This document shows positions 12,106-22,685 of a stretch of 64,000 nucleotides of DNA, one piece after another. The number at the start of each line of letters is the position of its first letter. Positions within the stretch are counted from its first letter, which is position 1. The notes beneath the pieces were generated by a model, which worked only from the letters and a program-made list of their open reading frames with translations, was not told where the DNA came from and ran no database searches. Made by a program: the position numbers and the translations under genes. The stretch lies in NCBI GenBank assembly GCA_947247005.1, contig OX365952.1:5230501-5294500 (forward strand), read 5' to 3'. The stretch comes from Spisula solida. Lineage: Eukaryota; Mollusca; Bivalvia; Venerida; Mactridae.

Positions 12106-12784
12106 AACTAATAACCAGTCACTAATACTCAGAATGCTTTTTCTCTTGACAATGGATTTAATGATGTTGTTTGTTTTGCCATCGTTGATATTTTAGCGTT
12201 TCAAGTTAATACGGGCAAAAAACTCACAATTATTCTCTTCAAAAAAGTCAGAAATGAATATTCAATGGTCGTTTGCTTTTAGCGGAATGACACAATGCCA
12301 CTTGTCTAGTTCCGTGTGTGGAGACCGATTGTCTGCCATAACCACGTTGTGAGGATCAACCAACAACTCAATCTAAGTCACCGTCGTGAATATATTAATT
12401 TGGTTGACAGTATGTAACTAAACAGACTGAGAGTATGATGGTTTGCAAGTACCGGTTTTTGTCTGTTGCTATGACATTCATTGGATCTCGCAACAATTGA
12501 TGACAATTTTATTGACTCGTCATGATGACACACAAGATGTCAGATTTTCGGTTTGTTTATACACCGGAGCATGGGAAAGTCACATCACTCATTTTTCTCC
12601 TCTATTTTCGCAGTATTGATGAAATGTTGACTGTCGTGCTCGGCCATTATTTATTTTATTGTTGTATTAAATATAGCGAAGTGGCGACAGACGGTTGTAT
12701 TCGGTGATAACGTATGTCTTGGTACAGTATGAAAGCATGCTCCATACGTGGAAATACAGTGACTTGGTATCCGGTCTGAGCGTA
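12106..12784. other. Non-genic sequence, nothing recognised
   Basis: A 61-codon frame at 12522-12707 has no recognisable domain. No repeats seen. Confidence 0.4.
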
Positions 12785-12795
12785 GGTTCAAGTCC
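12785..12795 (+). promoter_or_regulatory. Isolated Pol III B-box-like motif
   Basis: GGTTCAAGTCC fits the tRNA/SINE B-box consensus GGTTCRANTCC. A (CAA)n tract starts about 20 bp downstream. No convincing A box or tRNA fold upstream, so this may be a relic of a tRNA-derived element or chance. Confidence 0.3.
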
Positions 12796-12815
12796 CATGA
12801 AATACTAATAATTAT

Positions 12816-12836
12816 ACAACAACAACAACAACAACG

Positions 12837-12867
<31 letters not shown>

Positions 12868-13183
12868 TAACAACAACAACAACAACAACGACGACAACAT
12901 CAACAACAACAACAACGACGACAACATGAACAACAACAGCAAATACGACAACAACAACGGCGACGACAACAACAACATAAACAACAACAACGGCGACGAC
13001 AACAACAACAACGACGACGACAACAACAACAACAACAACGACGACAACATGAACAACAACAGCAAAGACGACAACAACAACGGCGACGACAACAACAACA
13101 ACAGCGACAGCAACAACAACGACAGCAGCAACAACAACGAAAACAACAACTATGACGGCGACGACGTAAACAACAACAATAAC
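12816..13183. repeat. Compound trinucleotide microsatellite (CAA/GAC/GGC)
   Basis: About 370 bp made of CAA blocks with interspersed GAC, GGC, ATC and AAC triplets, keeping a 3-bp register. All frames are therefore open for long stretches, giving Leu/Ser-rich, Cys/Arg-rich and Asn/Asp-rich translations on the two strands. None is evidence of a gene. Confidence 0.95.
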
Positions 13184-14247
13184 ATACTGAGGTCACATAA
13201 CCGCAAAAAGATCTGATTAAAAAATCCGTATTTGAAGATAAACCGATTTCAATCATGATAGCAGCGAGAATGTCATTTCAAATGAATTATGTGTTTTTTG
13301 GTTTAAAGCATTAGAAAATAGCCAAGTTCTTACACTTTGATGATGTGCCTTTTTAAATTACGTCTGTATATCCTTAGACTATTGTTCATAGAAACCTATA
13401 ATTATGTACAATGTACTAAATAATATTCTAAATTTGCACTTTGTTCCATGTAAATGCCCTAAAGTGTTTCTGTGGTGTTCACTTTGTAAATTTAGAACAA
13501 TTGAAACGCAACTAGGGGTACTAACTTTCAGTATATCTGGGGAATTATTTGTCTCTGTTAGTCTATATTTGGAATGTATGACCATATACATTTAGTAAAT
13601 GTTTTATGATTAGTGCTTACGGAACTATTATTCGCTATACAGACACTATTAACGGGTGATGTTGCGGACATAAACGAGGCAAATTCGCATCAATTTGTGG
13701 ACTAATAATACCTTGTTCTTAGGCTAAAATTAGATTATTGTGTATTATGCTGTATTACATAATAATAAATTTTATTATTGCTGAATGTGGGCGTGTAAGA
13801 GTACGGCTGGGTACTATGTATTCTCGTATGGTGTAAGATTTATTGCTCTAGCGTCTCACCTGTATTTGAAAGGCGACCACACTTAAACGCATCAAAAACA
13901 ACAGCCATACAACCGACTTGTGTTACGTCGAATTCTCTTTACTCGAAAAAATCTTCAGTCTCTTTTTGTACATGAATGTATAATAATGGCCGCTGATTAA
14001 GAAAATCAGAAAAAGGGAACAACGAGCAAACTTGACAAATCACCTAGAAATTACACTCCGATGTAAATACAAATGTATTCAAAATCTATTATAAAACTTT
14101 ATACTTCAATTGTCATCGAAATACGTACATGTTACATAAACGAAAACGAGTACTACATTAAAATAATTAAAGAATGTCGGTGTGACTTTAGGGACTTCTA
14201 AGTGCATGAACATGTATATACATGTTAATTAAACTGTGTAAAACTTA
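13184..14247. other. Non-genic sequence, nothing recognised
   Basis: Overlapping open frames of 63 and 70 codons on opposite strands at 13379-13595 are shadows of each other with no known product. No repeats recognised. Confidence 0.45.
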
Positions 14248-14488
14248 ACTAGGTCATTCAGCTTTTTGATCGCTGAAACTAAGGTATTCAGCTTTTTGAT
14301 CGCTAAAACTAGGCCATTCCGCTTTTTTGACAGCTGGGACTAAATTGGGCGGTTCACTTTTCTTCGTTCAGTTATGTGTTGGGCATTGTGCCGTGTAATT
14401 GTGGTATGTGATGTTTTTTATGTTTTCTGTGCTCTGTTGGTTAAGTTGATTGCTGCCTTCCCTTTCTGACTTTTTTAAAATGATATTT
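14248..14488 (+). mobile_element. Family A dispersed repeat, near-complete copy
   Basis: The best-ordered copy. Three 30-bp subrepeats (ACTAGGTCATTCAGCTTTTT-like) start at 14248, 14278 and 14308. Then come ACAGCTGGGACTAAATTGGG, GTTATGTGTTGGGCATTGTG, CCGTGTAATTGTGGTATGTG and TTTTCTGTGCTCTGTTGG, and the copy ends in GCTGCCTTCCCTTTCTGAC. No open frame and no obvious terminal inverted repeat. This copy and the one at 16986 define the family here. Confidence 0.75.
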
Positions 14489-15354
14489 ATCTACTTTATG
14501 TTTTTATCTACTAAAATGTTACCTGTCAACAAATGTACCAATTAGTTCAACGAAACGCATTTGAAATCATAAGAGAAATTTTAGACGAAAATAATTAAAG
14601 TAATTTCTTTGCGGGTATTAAACATATCGTAATTTAGATTAGAATAAGACTTAGAAATTACATTTCCCTGGGTTTAAAGAATTTATTTTCGATAATATCG
14701 TAAAATCTAGATGTAAAAGCTGACAGCTTCCGTTATAATTGGAAGATTAAGTCGCAGAAACCCATGTAATATATTCGTTGTCTTCGAATACGGTATGTGT
14801 ATAAATCTATGTCAATTCTCGTGAGATTTGGCATTTCTCGTGAGATGTTTTTCCAGCTTTTTTCGTTACTTTTATTCTCTCATCTGGGACACACATTTAT
14901 ATGAATAAGTCACGTGATTCCACACGACAGAGACGTCTTCAGTTTCCTGAAACCAAACCTTTCAACATTAAACACGTTAACTGGCTGTAAACAGCTAAAT
15001 CTTCTGTAAATTGGATGTGTAAATACCCCTTTTCTGAGATGGCAATAAATCCCACTTATACGATGAAAGCCGTATTGGTTTGATATAAAGTTTATTAGTT
15101 CCGTTGTACGGAATCTAGTTACGAGTTCGGTCTTAATAACGTTCATCAATTTGCCTGTACTTTACGTTTTATTTTCGTTGCATTTGAGCACATTGTCTTA
15201 TTTAAACCCATGATGCGTGATTACCAACTTAAAATATTTTATTTCTGGTGAAAACAAGAGAAAACGTCTACATTGGGTAATGCAACCAAAGTCCTACAGA
15301 CTCCCGCATTAGTAACATTCTTAATACGTCGTTATATCAACTTAATCAGTCAAA
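14489..15354. other. Non-genic sequence, nothing recognised
   Basis: No repeat or coding signal recognised. A 79-codon minus-strand frame (14910-15149) has no known domain. Confidence 0.4.
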
Positions 15355-15500
15355 AGTCTTCAAATCTCACTATTCCGTCATTTTTACCGGGGACACTTTC
15401 ACGCAGAGCTACCAATTCGTACATCGTTCTTTTTTGTGCCTTTCGTGGTCAGCTGTTTCTTTTCAGTGAGCACTGCTTTCTCTGTCCGATGTGTTAGTAT
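15355..15500 (+). mobile_element. Family A dispersed repeat, fragment
   Basis: CACTATTCCGTCATTTTTAC begins the part that resembles 1510-1600. It continues with TTTTTTGTGCCTTTCG, CAGCTGTTTC and a tail GCTTTCTCTGTCCGATGTG. A 74-codon frame (15273-15497) lies across it and is not supported. Confidence 0.5.
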
Positions 15501-15689
15501 CTTTTAGTATGTATTTGGTAACATATGGAATCAGACTTGTCCCACACTTCCTATACTATGTTCATAGAGGTATAATTCCAAAGTCAGCAAATCCCTGCAT
15601 TCTGATTAGCTAAGCCGAGAAGTTTACACATCAGTAAACCTCCGTTTTCACCAATCGGGACCCTCGGACATTACTGACGTAAACGCTCC

Positions 15690-16012
15690 TATGGCTGGGT
15701 TCACACTCTGGCGTTTGGGCCGACGTTTACCGACGTTTGGGCAAACGTTCAGCTCCGCTTGTAAAAGTTACTAAACGTTTTGAAAAGTTGATGATCGCTG
15801 GTGAACGCTGAAGAACGTTGAGTTCGTTGACAATTTTTAACATGAAAAAACTTTGTCGACGTTTGGAAATAAACGTTGATGTAAGTTATGCTCCATTTGT
15901 AAACGTTCCTGAACGCTGCATTAAGTTGATTAAAGTTTGCTAAAGTTAAACTCCGTTGGAAAACGTTTGCCGAAACGCTGGCGGTGTTGATAAATTTATA
16001 CTAACGTTTCTC
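15690..16012. repeat. Irregular repeat region rich in ACGTT / AACGTT
   Basis: GACGTTT or AACGTT occurs about ten times in ~300 bp (near 15721, 15734, 15745, 15772, 15813, 15856, 15870, 15902, 15962 and 16004), often joined to GAACGCTG or TAAAGTT words. Spacing is irregular, so this is not a clean tandem array. It lies directly before the Family A copy with the 65-bp satellite. Confidence 0.55.
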
Positions 16013-16074
16013 TAGCGGAGACCAACGGATCTTTATTCCCCAACAATTAGGATGGCCATAATTATGTATTTTAT

Positions 16075-16985
16075 TGCTGAAACTGGGTCATTCCGCTTTT
16101 TATGCTTCCCACCATTAGGGCGTGTATTTAGATTTGTTATAACTGAAACTGTTCATTCCGCGTTTTATGCTTCCCACCATTAGGGCGTGTATATAGATTT
16201 GTTATAACTGAAACTGTTCATTCCGCTTTTTATGCTTCCCACCATTAGGGCGTGTATTTAGATTTGTTATAACTGAAACTGTTCATTCCGCGTTTTATGC
16301 TTCCCACCATTAGGGCGTGTATATAGATTTGTTATAACTGAAACTGTTCATTCCGCGTTTTATGCTTCCCACCATTAGGGCGTGTATATAGATTTGTTAT
16401 AACTGAAACTGTTCATTCCGCGTTTTATGCTTCCCACCATTAGGGCGTGTATATAGATTTGTTATAACTGAAACTGTTCATTCCGCGTTTTATGCTTCCC
16501 ACCATTAGGGCGTGTATTTAGATTTGTTATAGCTGAAACTGTTCATTCCGCGTTTTATGCTTCCCACCATTAGGGCGTGTATATAGATTTGTTATAACTG
16601 AAACTGTTCATTCCGCGTTTTATGCTTCCCACCATTAGGGCGTGTATTTAGATTTGTTATAGCTGAAACTGTTCATTCCGCTTTATATGCTTCCCACCAT
16701 TAGGGCTTGTATATAGATTTGTTATAGCTGAAACTGTTCATTCCGCGTTTTATGCTTCCCACCATTAGGGCGTGTATATAGATTTGTTATAGCTGAAACT
16801 GTTCATTCCGCGTTTTATGCTTCCCACCATTAGGGCGTGTATATAGATTTGTTATAACTGAAACTGTTCATTCCGCGTTTTATGCTTCCCACCATTAGGG
16901 CGTGTATTTAGATTTGTTATAGCTGAAACTGTTCATTCCGCTTTATATGCTTCCCACCATTAGGGCTTGTATATAGATTTGTTAT
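16075..16985 (+). repeat. 65-bp satellite array, 14 units, inside a Family A copy
   Basis: Thirteen units of exactly 65 bp start every 65 bp from 16141 to 16921; one 66-bp unit precedes them at 16075. Each reads (A/G)CTGAAACTGTTCATTCCGC, then TTTTATGCTTCCCACC, ATTAGGGCGTGTAT and AGATTTGTTAT. No indels occur among the 13. Variants: AACTG or AGCTG at the start, CGTTTT or CTTTATAT, TATTTAG or TATATAG. Units 9-10 (16596, 16661) share their variant pattern with units 13-14 (16856, 16921), which points to a recent four-unit duplication. The first 20 bp match the Family A subrepeat. Confidence 0.95.
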
Positions 16986-17270
16986 AGCTGAAACTGGATC
17001 AATTAACTTTTTTATATCTGCCACTATGTCATTCAGATTTCTTGTAACTGAAACTTAGTCTTTAAGACTTTTAGTAATTGGAACTAGGGTTTTCAGCCCT
17101 TTGACAGCTGGTTTTTCTGTCTTTGGCAGCTGGAACATGGGCTTTTTCGACACTGAAGTTAATTGTTTATTTTGGTTATGTGTTGGACATTGTGCCGTGT
17201 AATTGTGGTAAATGGGTTTTTTAAGTTTGTTCTGCTCGGCTGTTAAATTTGAATACTGCCTTCCCTATCT
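16986..17270 (+). mobile_element. Family A dispersed repeat, right part
   Basis: Continues from the array with diverged ~30-bp subrepeats (for example GTCATTCAGATTTCTTGTAA). Then come TTTGACAGCTGG, TTATGTGTTGGACATTGTGC, CGTGTAATTGTGGTAAATGG, TCTGCTCGGCTG and ACTGCCTTCCCTATCTTC. With the array and its left edge near 16020, the whole copy is about 1.25 kb. Confidence 0.75.
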
Positions 17271-18635
17271 TCTTGTGAATACCAGCCCAGCCCTGCGTTC
17301 AAGGAAACATTTTGTGACGTACGTTTCGCTCCTAGTACGCACCTGTTATTCGTTGAACGGTATGTTTTAAAAAATGTTTGTCTCGTACGCCGAGTTTGGC
17401 TAACCATATCCGGAGATGGTGTGCGTGTATTTGTTTCATTAAACAAAATGGCTGACAGAGGCGAACAAAAGAATGTGAATAGTAAAATCCGTGCATCCGT
17501 ACATATTTCGAACTGAGAACGGAAAAAACGGGAATTAGTACTTTCAAATTGTGTGCAGCAAACGAAGCGTACAACGAAGGATTATATCGACAAAAACCCG
17601 TGATTGTTAAACATGTTTGCAGGTTACTTTCCTTGAACGTAGGGCTGATCTGTCTTCAGGACAATAATGGTGGGAACACACAATCAATATATACTCAGTA
17701 CATTTAAAAACGAACACTACTGATTTTCTTTCGATTAGATAACTCGCATAAAACACTTCAAATGGATTTAACACACTACTATTTTACATTTGTGCAGGAG
17801 GCTTCCTGTTTGTCAGTGGAATTTACTTATACTTTCATAAACTTGTGTTACTCAGAATGCAATGAAATAATAATTTACAAAAATTCAGAAGGACACAGTG
17901 TGCGTTTTTAAATGCACTAAGTATATACAATGCATTAACATAATGAGAGTCTAATTCAAATAAAATACAAAACAACACGCAAACCACTGAACACAGAAAA
18001 CCCAATATCAAGGTAGGCCTATCTGAGTATAATTACACTTGTGCACACGTAGAAATTAATTAATTGACGCTGTTGAAGAATGTAATTAAACTGAATTGAA
18101 TTTTCTCAATTCATTAATTTAATCGGGTGATTTAACATCGTATCTGTGTTGAGCATTATTCCATTTTCAGGTTAAATTGCCGCGCACAAAACGCACCACT
18201 GATCACATTATGTTACAGGATTTCTTGATCAATATCAATTCAAGAGTTCTTACAATACATTCCCGACTTTCTTTTCACTGTTGATATTATCAGTAATCTT
18301 AAACGATGTAGGAATACTGAGGTCAGTACGTTTATCATTGTTCTAAACATCGACCAGACCATAACCCTGATAAAAACCTGATAAAAATCGGAAATTAATT
18401 TTCATTGTTATGTGTAGAAATGAGTTTTGCCAGAAAGAAATTCGATTTGTTTTCTCTTGAACCAAGACAGCTTCGTAATAATTCCGATCGATCCAAGTTG
18501 AACCCCCGTAAACCATTATAGTCCAAGATATGTATGCTTTATTGTCAATGGTGAAGTGTGCTGTTACATGCATTTAAAACCAGCAACATTGCATTTATTT
18601 GCATTCAAATTAGTCATTTTCGCAATCTATTTTTA
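17271..18635. other. Non-genic sequence, nothing recognised
   Basis: Several 67-80-codon minus-strand frames (17243-17574, 18343-18573) have no recognisable domain, and no splice framework is evident. No repeats recognised. Confidence 0.4.
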
Positions 18636-18637
18636 TT

Positions 18638-18669
18638 AGCTCACCTGTCACAAAGTGACAGAGTGAGCT
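18638..18669 (+). repeat. 5' terminal hairpin of Family B
   Basis: Outer stem AGCTCAC (18638-18644) pairs with GTGAGCT (18663-18669). Inner stem CTGTCAC pairs with GTGACAG around an AAA loop. The same sequence occurs at 27816, and an analogous hairpin with different inner bases at 61821. Confidence 0.85.
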
Positions 18670-18686
18670 TTTGTGATCACACTTCG

Positions 18687-18727
18687 TCCGTCGTCCGTCC
18701 GTCCGTCCGTCCGTCTGTCCGTCCGTC
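18687..18727. repeat. (GTCC)n tetranucleotide microsatellite
   Basis: CGTCCGTC-type repeats with one GTCT interruption, in the position next to the 5' hairpin that also holds microsatellites in the other Family B copies. Confidence 0.9.
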
Positions 18728-19065
18728 AACAATTGGGTTGTGTCCTCTCTAGAGGTCACAATTTTGGCCTAATCTTTATGAAACTTGGTCACAATGATCA
18801 TCTCAACAAAATCTAGGTCAAGTTCGATATTGGGTCATCTGAGGTCAAAAACTAGCTCACTAGGTCAAATTATAGAAAAACCTTGTTTTAAACCTTTCAA
18901 CATGTAGTCTTCATGGTCACTTAACTCTCTGCTGTAACTCTCTATGCTCTATACATACAAGTAAACTTTCATCAACCAATGAAAATGTGTATCAGGGTTC
19001 ACAGCAGTTTTGTAAAGGTCAAATATCAAAATATTCTAGTATTTTAAGCAGGGTGTGAATTGTAA

Positions 19066-19144
19066 TGGTTAAGTGGAAATCAAAGCGCTGTAGGGAGCGT
19101 AGACATTTTCCTGAGGGTCGTGGGTTCAAACCCCACTGGAACCA
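19066..19144 (+). pseudogene. tRNA-derived sequence with A and B boxes
   Basis: TGGTTAAGTGG (19066-19076) resembles an A box, and GGTTCAAACCC (19123-19133) is a good B box. The T arm GTGGG-TTCAAAC-CCCAC is perfect and is followed by TGGAACC plus A, like the 3' acceptor strand and discriminator of a tRNA. TGTAATGGTTAA and TGGAACC recall animal tRNA-Gln, whose acceptor is GGTTCCA/TGGAACC. The 5' acceptor strand and anticodon arm do not pair, so it is not a functional tRNA. A T-run (terminator-like) follows. Confidence 0.6.
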
Positions 19145-19985
19145 TAATTTTTTTTTTTTTTTTTTTTTTTTTGAGTGTTTAGGTATTGTTTTGTCTGTAA
19201 AGCATTTATTTGTACATTTTCCTGATGGTCGTGGGTTCAACCCCCACTGGAACCATAATTTTTATTTTTTTATTTTTATTTTTTTTGAGTGTTTAGGTAT
19301 TGTTTTGTCTTTATAGCATGTATTTGTACATTTTCCTGATGGTCGTGGGTTCAACCCCCCACTGGAACCATAATTTTTATTTTTTTATTTTTATTTTTTT
19401 TGAGTGTTTAGGTATTGTTTTGTCTGTAAAGCATTTATTTGTACATTTTCCTGATGGTCGTGGGTTCAACCCCCACTGGAACCATAATTTTTTTTTTTTT
19501 TTTTTTTTTAAATGTTTAGGTACTGTTTTGTCTTTATAACATGTATTTGTACATTTTCCTGATGGTCGTGGGTTCAACCCCCACTGGAACCATAATTTTT
19601 TTTTTTTATTTTTATTTTTTTTGAGTGTTTAGGTATTGTTTTGTCTGTAAAGCATTTATTTGTACATTTTCCTGATGGTCGTGGGTTCAACCCCCACTGG
19701 AACCATATTTTTTTTTTTTTTTTTTTGAGTGTTTAGGTATTGTTTTGTCTGTAAAGCATTTATTTGTACATTTTCCTGATGGTCGTGGGTTCAACCCCCA
19801 CTGGAACCATATTTTTTTTTTTTTTTTTTTTAAATGTTTAGGTATTGTTTTGTCTTTATAGCATGTATTTGTACATTTTCCTGATGGTCATGGGTTCAAC
19901 CCCCACTGGAACCATAATTTTTTTTTTGTAATTTTTATTTTTTTAAGTGTTTAGGTATTGTTTGGCTTTATAGCATGTATTTGTA
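19085..19985 (+). repeat. Array of eight ~100-120-bp units, each with a tRNA 3' end and T-run
   Basis: Each unit has ACATTTTCCTGA(T/G)GGTCG, TGGGTTCAA(A/C)CCCCACTGG, AACCATAA, a T-rich run of 15-30 bases, then GTGTTTAGGTATTGTTTTG and AGCATTTATTTGTAC. CTGGAACCA occurs near 19136, 19247, 19362, 19476, 19580, 19696, 19800 and 19905, with a ninth isolated copy near 20222. The minus-strand frames rich in 'WFQWGLNPRPSGKC' come only from this repeat. Confidence 0.9.
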
Positions 19986-20585
19986 CAGTTATATGGAGGA
20001 AAAATATTCCAAAATATTTTGTTTAAAATATAGGTCAAATCATAGAAAAACCTTGTGTAGTCAGTCACCAGAGGTTACAATTTCAACTTAATCTTTATGA
20101 AACTTTGTCACAATGATCCTGTCAACAAAATCTAGGCCAAGTTCGATTTTGGGTCATCTGGCGTCAAAAACAAGGTCACAATGTCAATTGACATTTTCCT
20201 GAGGGTCGTGGGTTCAAACCCCACTGGAACCATAATTATTTTTTTAAGTATTTAGTTATTGTTCTGTCTTTATAGCATGTATTTGTACAGTTATATGGAG
20301 GAAATATTTTGTTTAAATTATAGGTCAGATCATAGAAAAACCCTGTGTAGTCACCAGAGGTTACAATTTCCACTTAATCTTTATGAAATTTGGTCCTTAT
20401 AATCATCTCAACACAATCTAGGTTAAGTTTGATATTAATTAAGTCATCTGGGGTCAAACCCTAGGTCACATGGTCAAATCATACAAAAAATTGCAATAGA
20501 GGCTGAATTTCCTTCAATTTTATTCAGAAAATGTGTAGGATCACCATAGGGGTGTGCATGCACAAGTACGACAGGTGAGCGACCT

Positions 20586-20602
20586 AGGGCCCTTTGGGCC
20601 CT
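20586..20602 (+). repeat. 3' terminal hairpin of Family B
   Basis: AGGGCCC (20586-20592) and GGGCCCT (20596-20602) form a 7-bp GC-rich stem with a TTT loop, followed by CTTG. Reversed copy at 21372-21397; variant AGGGCCTTCTGGGCCCT at 63309-63325. Confidence 0.85.
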
Positions 20603-20606
20603 CTTG

Positions 20607-21365
20607 TTTTTTGTTATTTTGATGTGACGTCACTTTGATTTAGATGACGTCAGTGGGCTTGTAAATGACGACATTTCCTTGAAAAATACCGTTTTTCTCA
20701 CAAGGAAGCAATAGGTCAGTGTAACTGGAGTATAAACGCTGTAGTTTAGGTCATATATTCGTTACAACGGGATGAGTCAGTTGTAGCTGCCGGTTATATT
20801 TAGCAGTATGTCAAATGGAAGATCTCGTGCAATACAATCAATCATTGACTGGATATCTTCGCCTACAGAATGATGGCAATGAATAACAACAAAAACATTC
20901 ATAGAGGCAGATTATGTTACAACAATCAGTGGAGCATATAAGGCTGACAACCTACAAGTTTAGAAGTAAAGCTTCAGGCAATTAGTACTAATTACTGTGT
21001 GGTCCTGTTTGCACTTTAATTGATAAATATGCCACGTTTTGACATTTTATAGCCTGCTGATACAGATCAATGCCCGGCCCACCATGAACTAAAATCTGTG
21101 ACAAGTCCACTAGAATCCTGTAAAACATGGACATATGAAACATACATACAAACAATCAATCATCTCACACTCTACCGTTACCTTATTCGTGTTAACAAAC
21201 ATTTGGGTTTTATCATTTTATTGCTTGACAAATTTGATGAAGCTATAAACTGAATATTCCCTGGTTGATGCATAGTGAACTCAGATTTCCATGACACGCG
21301 GTATGCATTTGTATATTTATTGGATTGAATCTTTATTGAGTTTTTTCATTGTCATAAAGATAGTG
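20607..21365. other. Non-genic sequence between two Family B copies
   Basis: No open frame or repeat recognised. Two TGACGTCA-like words (20627, 20645) are the only notable motifs. Confidence 0.4.
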
Positions 21366-21965
21366 ACAAGAGGACACAAAGGGCCCTAGGTCGCTCGTCT
21401 TTCGTTACAGTTCATGAAGACCAACATGACAACATGACAACGTAAGAAATTCTTTACAACTTCAAAGAATCAAGTTAATGCAGCCTCAGTTGCATGTGCA
21501 AAGTTATCATATAGTCCTAACCAGCGACCTTGTTATTAACAACAGATAACCCATATTGATAGATTAGACAACAATTGTGACCTCCAGTGCCTAAACAAGC
21601 TTTTTCTAAGATTTGACTTAGTGACCTAGTTTTTGACTCCACATGTCCCATTTTTTAACGTGCCCTAGGTTTTATAGAGACAACATTCTGAACAAGTTTC
21701 ATGAAGATTGGGCCATAATTGTGTCATTTAATGTGTTTACAAGCTTTTTCAAAGATTTGAATTAATGACCTAGTTTTTGACCCCACATGACCCTGTTTCC
21801 CACTTGACCTAGAATTCATAGAGACAATCATCTGACCGAGTTTCATGAAGATTGGACCATAATTGTTTCCTCAAATGTGTTCACAAGCTTTTTCTAAGAT
21901 TTGACCTAGTGACCTAGTTTTTGACCCCACATGACCAAGTTTCGCACTTGACCTACATTTATAAT
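21366..21965 (-). mobile_element. Family B element, minus strand, 5'-truncated
   Basis: The 3' end in reverse complement is seen first (CAAGAGGACACAAAGGGCCC, then TAGGTCGCTCGTC). It is followed by three core repeats marked by GACCTAGTTTTTGAC at 21623, 21777 and 21911, with GTTTCATGAAGATTGG.CC between them. The 5' hairpin and microsatellite are absent; the copy stops near 21965 in unrelated AT-rich DNA. With 18636-20606 it forms a tail-to-tail pair about 760 bp apart. Confidence 0.7.
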
Positions 21966-22483
21966 TATCTGTATCATTGATAAAAAGTAACAATGTTTTA
22001 TTTTTTATAAAATTTATGTTTTCTGTCTATTTGTACAAAAGTGGTAAGAATACATAAAATTAAAAAAAATATAATTAATTTTTTTCGGCAATACAGTAAC
22101 CCGTGGTTTTAGGTAATATTAAACAAAATACATGTATACATCTTTTTTGCAAATGGGAAATTGTATCATTTATATCCCTGTTGAATTTTATCTTACATAA
22201 TTATCACATGTTTGACTTCAGGGGAGCGAAATAAAGCCATTGCATAAAAATGACAATACACTAGTGTATAATAAAGCTTTTGTGTGACGTCACTCAAAGT
22301 GTAGGAGAGGTTCGTCAAATTTGTAAGTTTATAATAGTTAAAGAACGGAGCGCGTTTTGCTGTTTCGGTCGGAAAAACTATCATGTGATAGAAAGAACAT
22401 TAAGTCTAAATAGTGACTTTCCTACTTGAAATAATCAAGCTCATTTACCAAAATTGACACGATTGACAAAAAGATAAAAAATC
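21966..22483. other. Non-genic sequence, nothing recognised
   Basis: AT-rich, no recognised feature. Confidence 0.4.
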
Positions 22484-22685
22484 GCACAGGGAAGGCGACA
22501 GTCAACTGAAACAGCTGAGCACAGTAAACATATATAACACACACCACAATCATACAATGACAAAATGACACTAAGCCGCTGGATGTTCAAGTTTAAAATG
22601 TCAAAAAGCTGAAAGTCAAAGTTGTAGCTGTCAAAATCTTACTGTCCAAGTTTTAACAATCCAAAGGCTGCAAGTCCTAGCCCTC
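22484..22685 (-). mobile_element. Family A dispersed repeat, minus strand
   Basis: In reverse complement the copy shows the tail (CACAGGGAAGGCGACAGTCA), then CTGAAACAGCTGAGCACAG, CACCACAATCATACAATG and ATGACACTAAGCCGC. Subrepeats with TGTCAAAAAGCTGAAAGTC and CAAAGGCTGCAAGTCCTAG follow. Confidence 0.65.

Larger units (their letters stand above)
18636..20606 (+). mobile_element. Family B element, full length, ~1.97 kb
   Basis: Order: TTAGCTCACCTG with a 5' hairpin; a (GTCC)n tract (18687-18727); a core repeat with ATCTTTATGAAACTTGGTCA and ATCTCAACAAAATCTAGGTC (18770-18900); an inserted array of tRNA 3'-end units (19085-19985); two more core repeats (~20060-20180, ~20350-20480); then CAGGTGAGCGACC and a GGGCCC hairpin ending in CTCTTG. 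CAGGTGAGC near the 3' end is the reverse complement of GCTCACCTG at the 5' end. No protein is encoded. The layout (microsatellite plus ~130-160-bp core repeats between unique flanks) recalls the pearl elements of bivalves, whose CvG type I remember as carrying an (ACGG)n tract, the complement of (CCGT)n. Family assignment is inference. Confidence 0.8.

Noticed and set aside
12805..13256. Overlapping open frames of 96-118 codons (Leu/Ser-rich, Cys/Arg-rich and Asn/Asp-rich)
   Set aside because: All are translations of one CAA/GAC/GGC microsatellite in different frames; triplet periodicity keeps them open.
16075..16985. CRISPR array appearance (regular 65-bp repeats)
   Set aside because: The whole unit is repeated with no unique spacers, and the sequence is of animal type with no cas-like genes.
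19066..19144. Functional tRNA-Gln gene
   Set aside because: T arm and 3' acceptor strand fit, but the 5' acceptor strand and anticodon arm do not pair.
19019..19577. Repeated frames containing 'GLNPRPSGKC' or 'GRGFNPHWNHNF'
   Set aside because: They are read-through of the tRNA-3'-end/T-run array on both strands.
20586..20606. Classic Helitron 3' end (hairpin followed by CTRR)
   Set aside because: A GC-rich hairpin is present, but the following bases are CTTG rather than CTRR and there is no clear TC start, so Helitron identity stays unproven.
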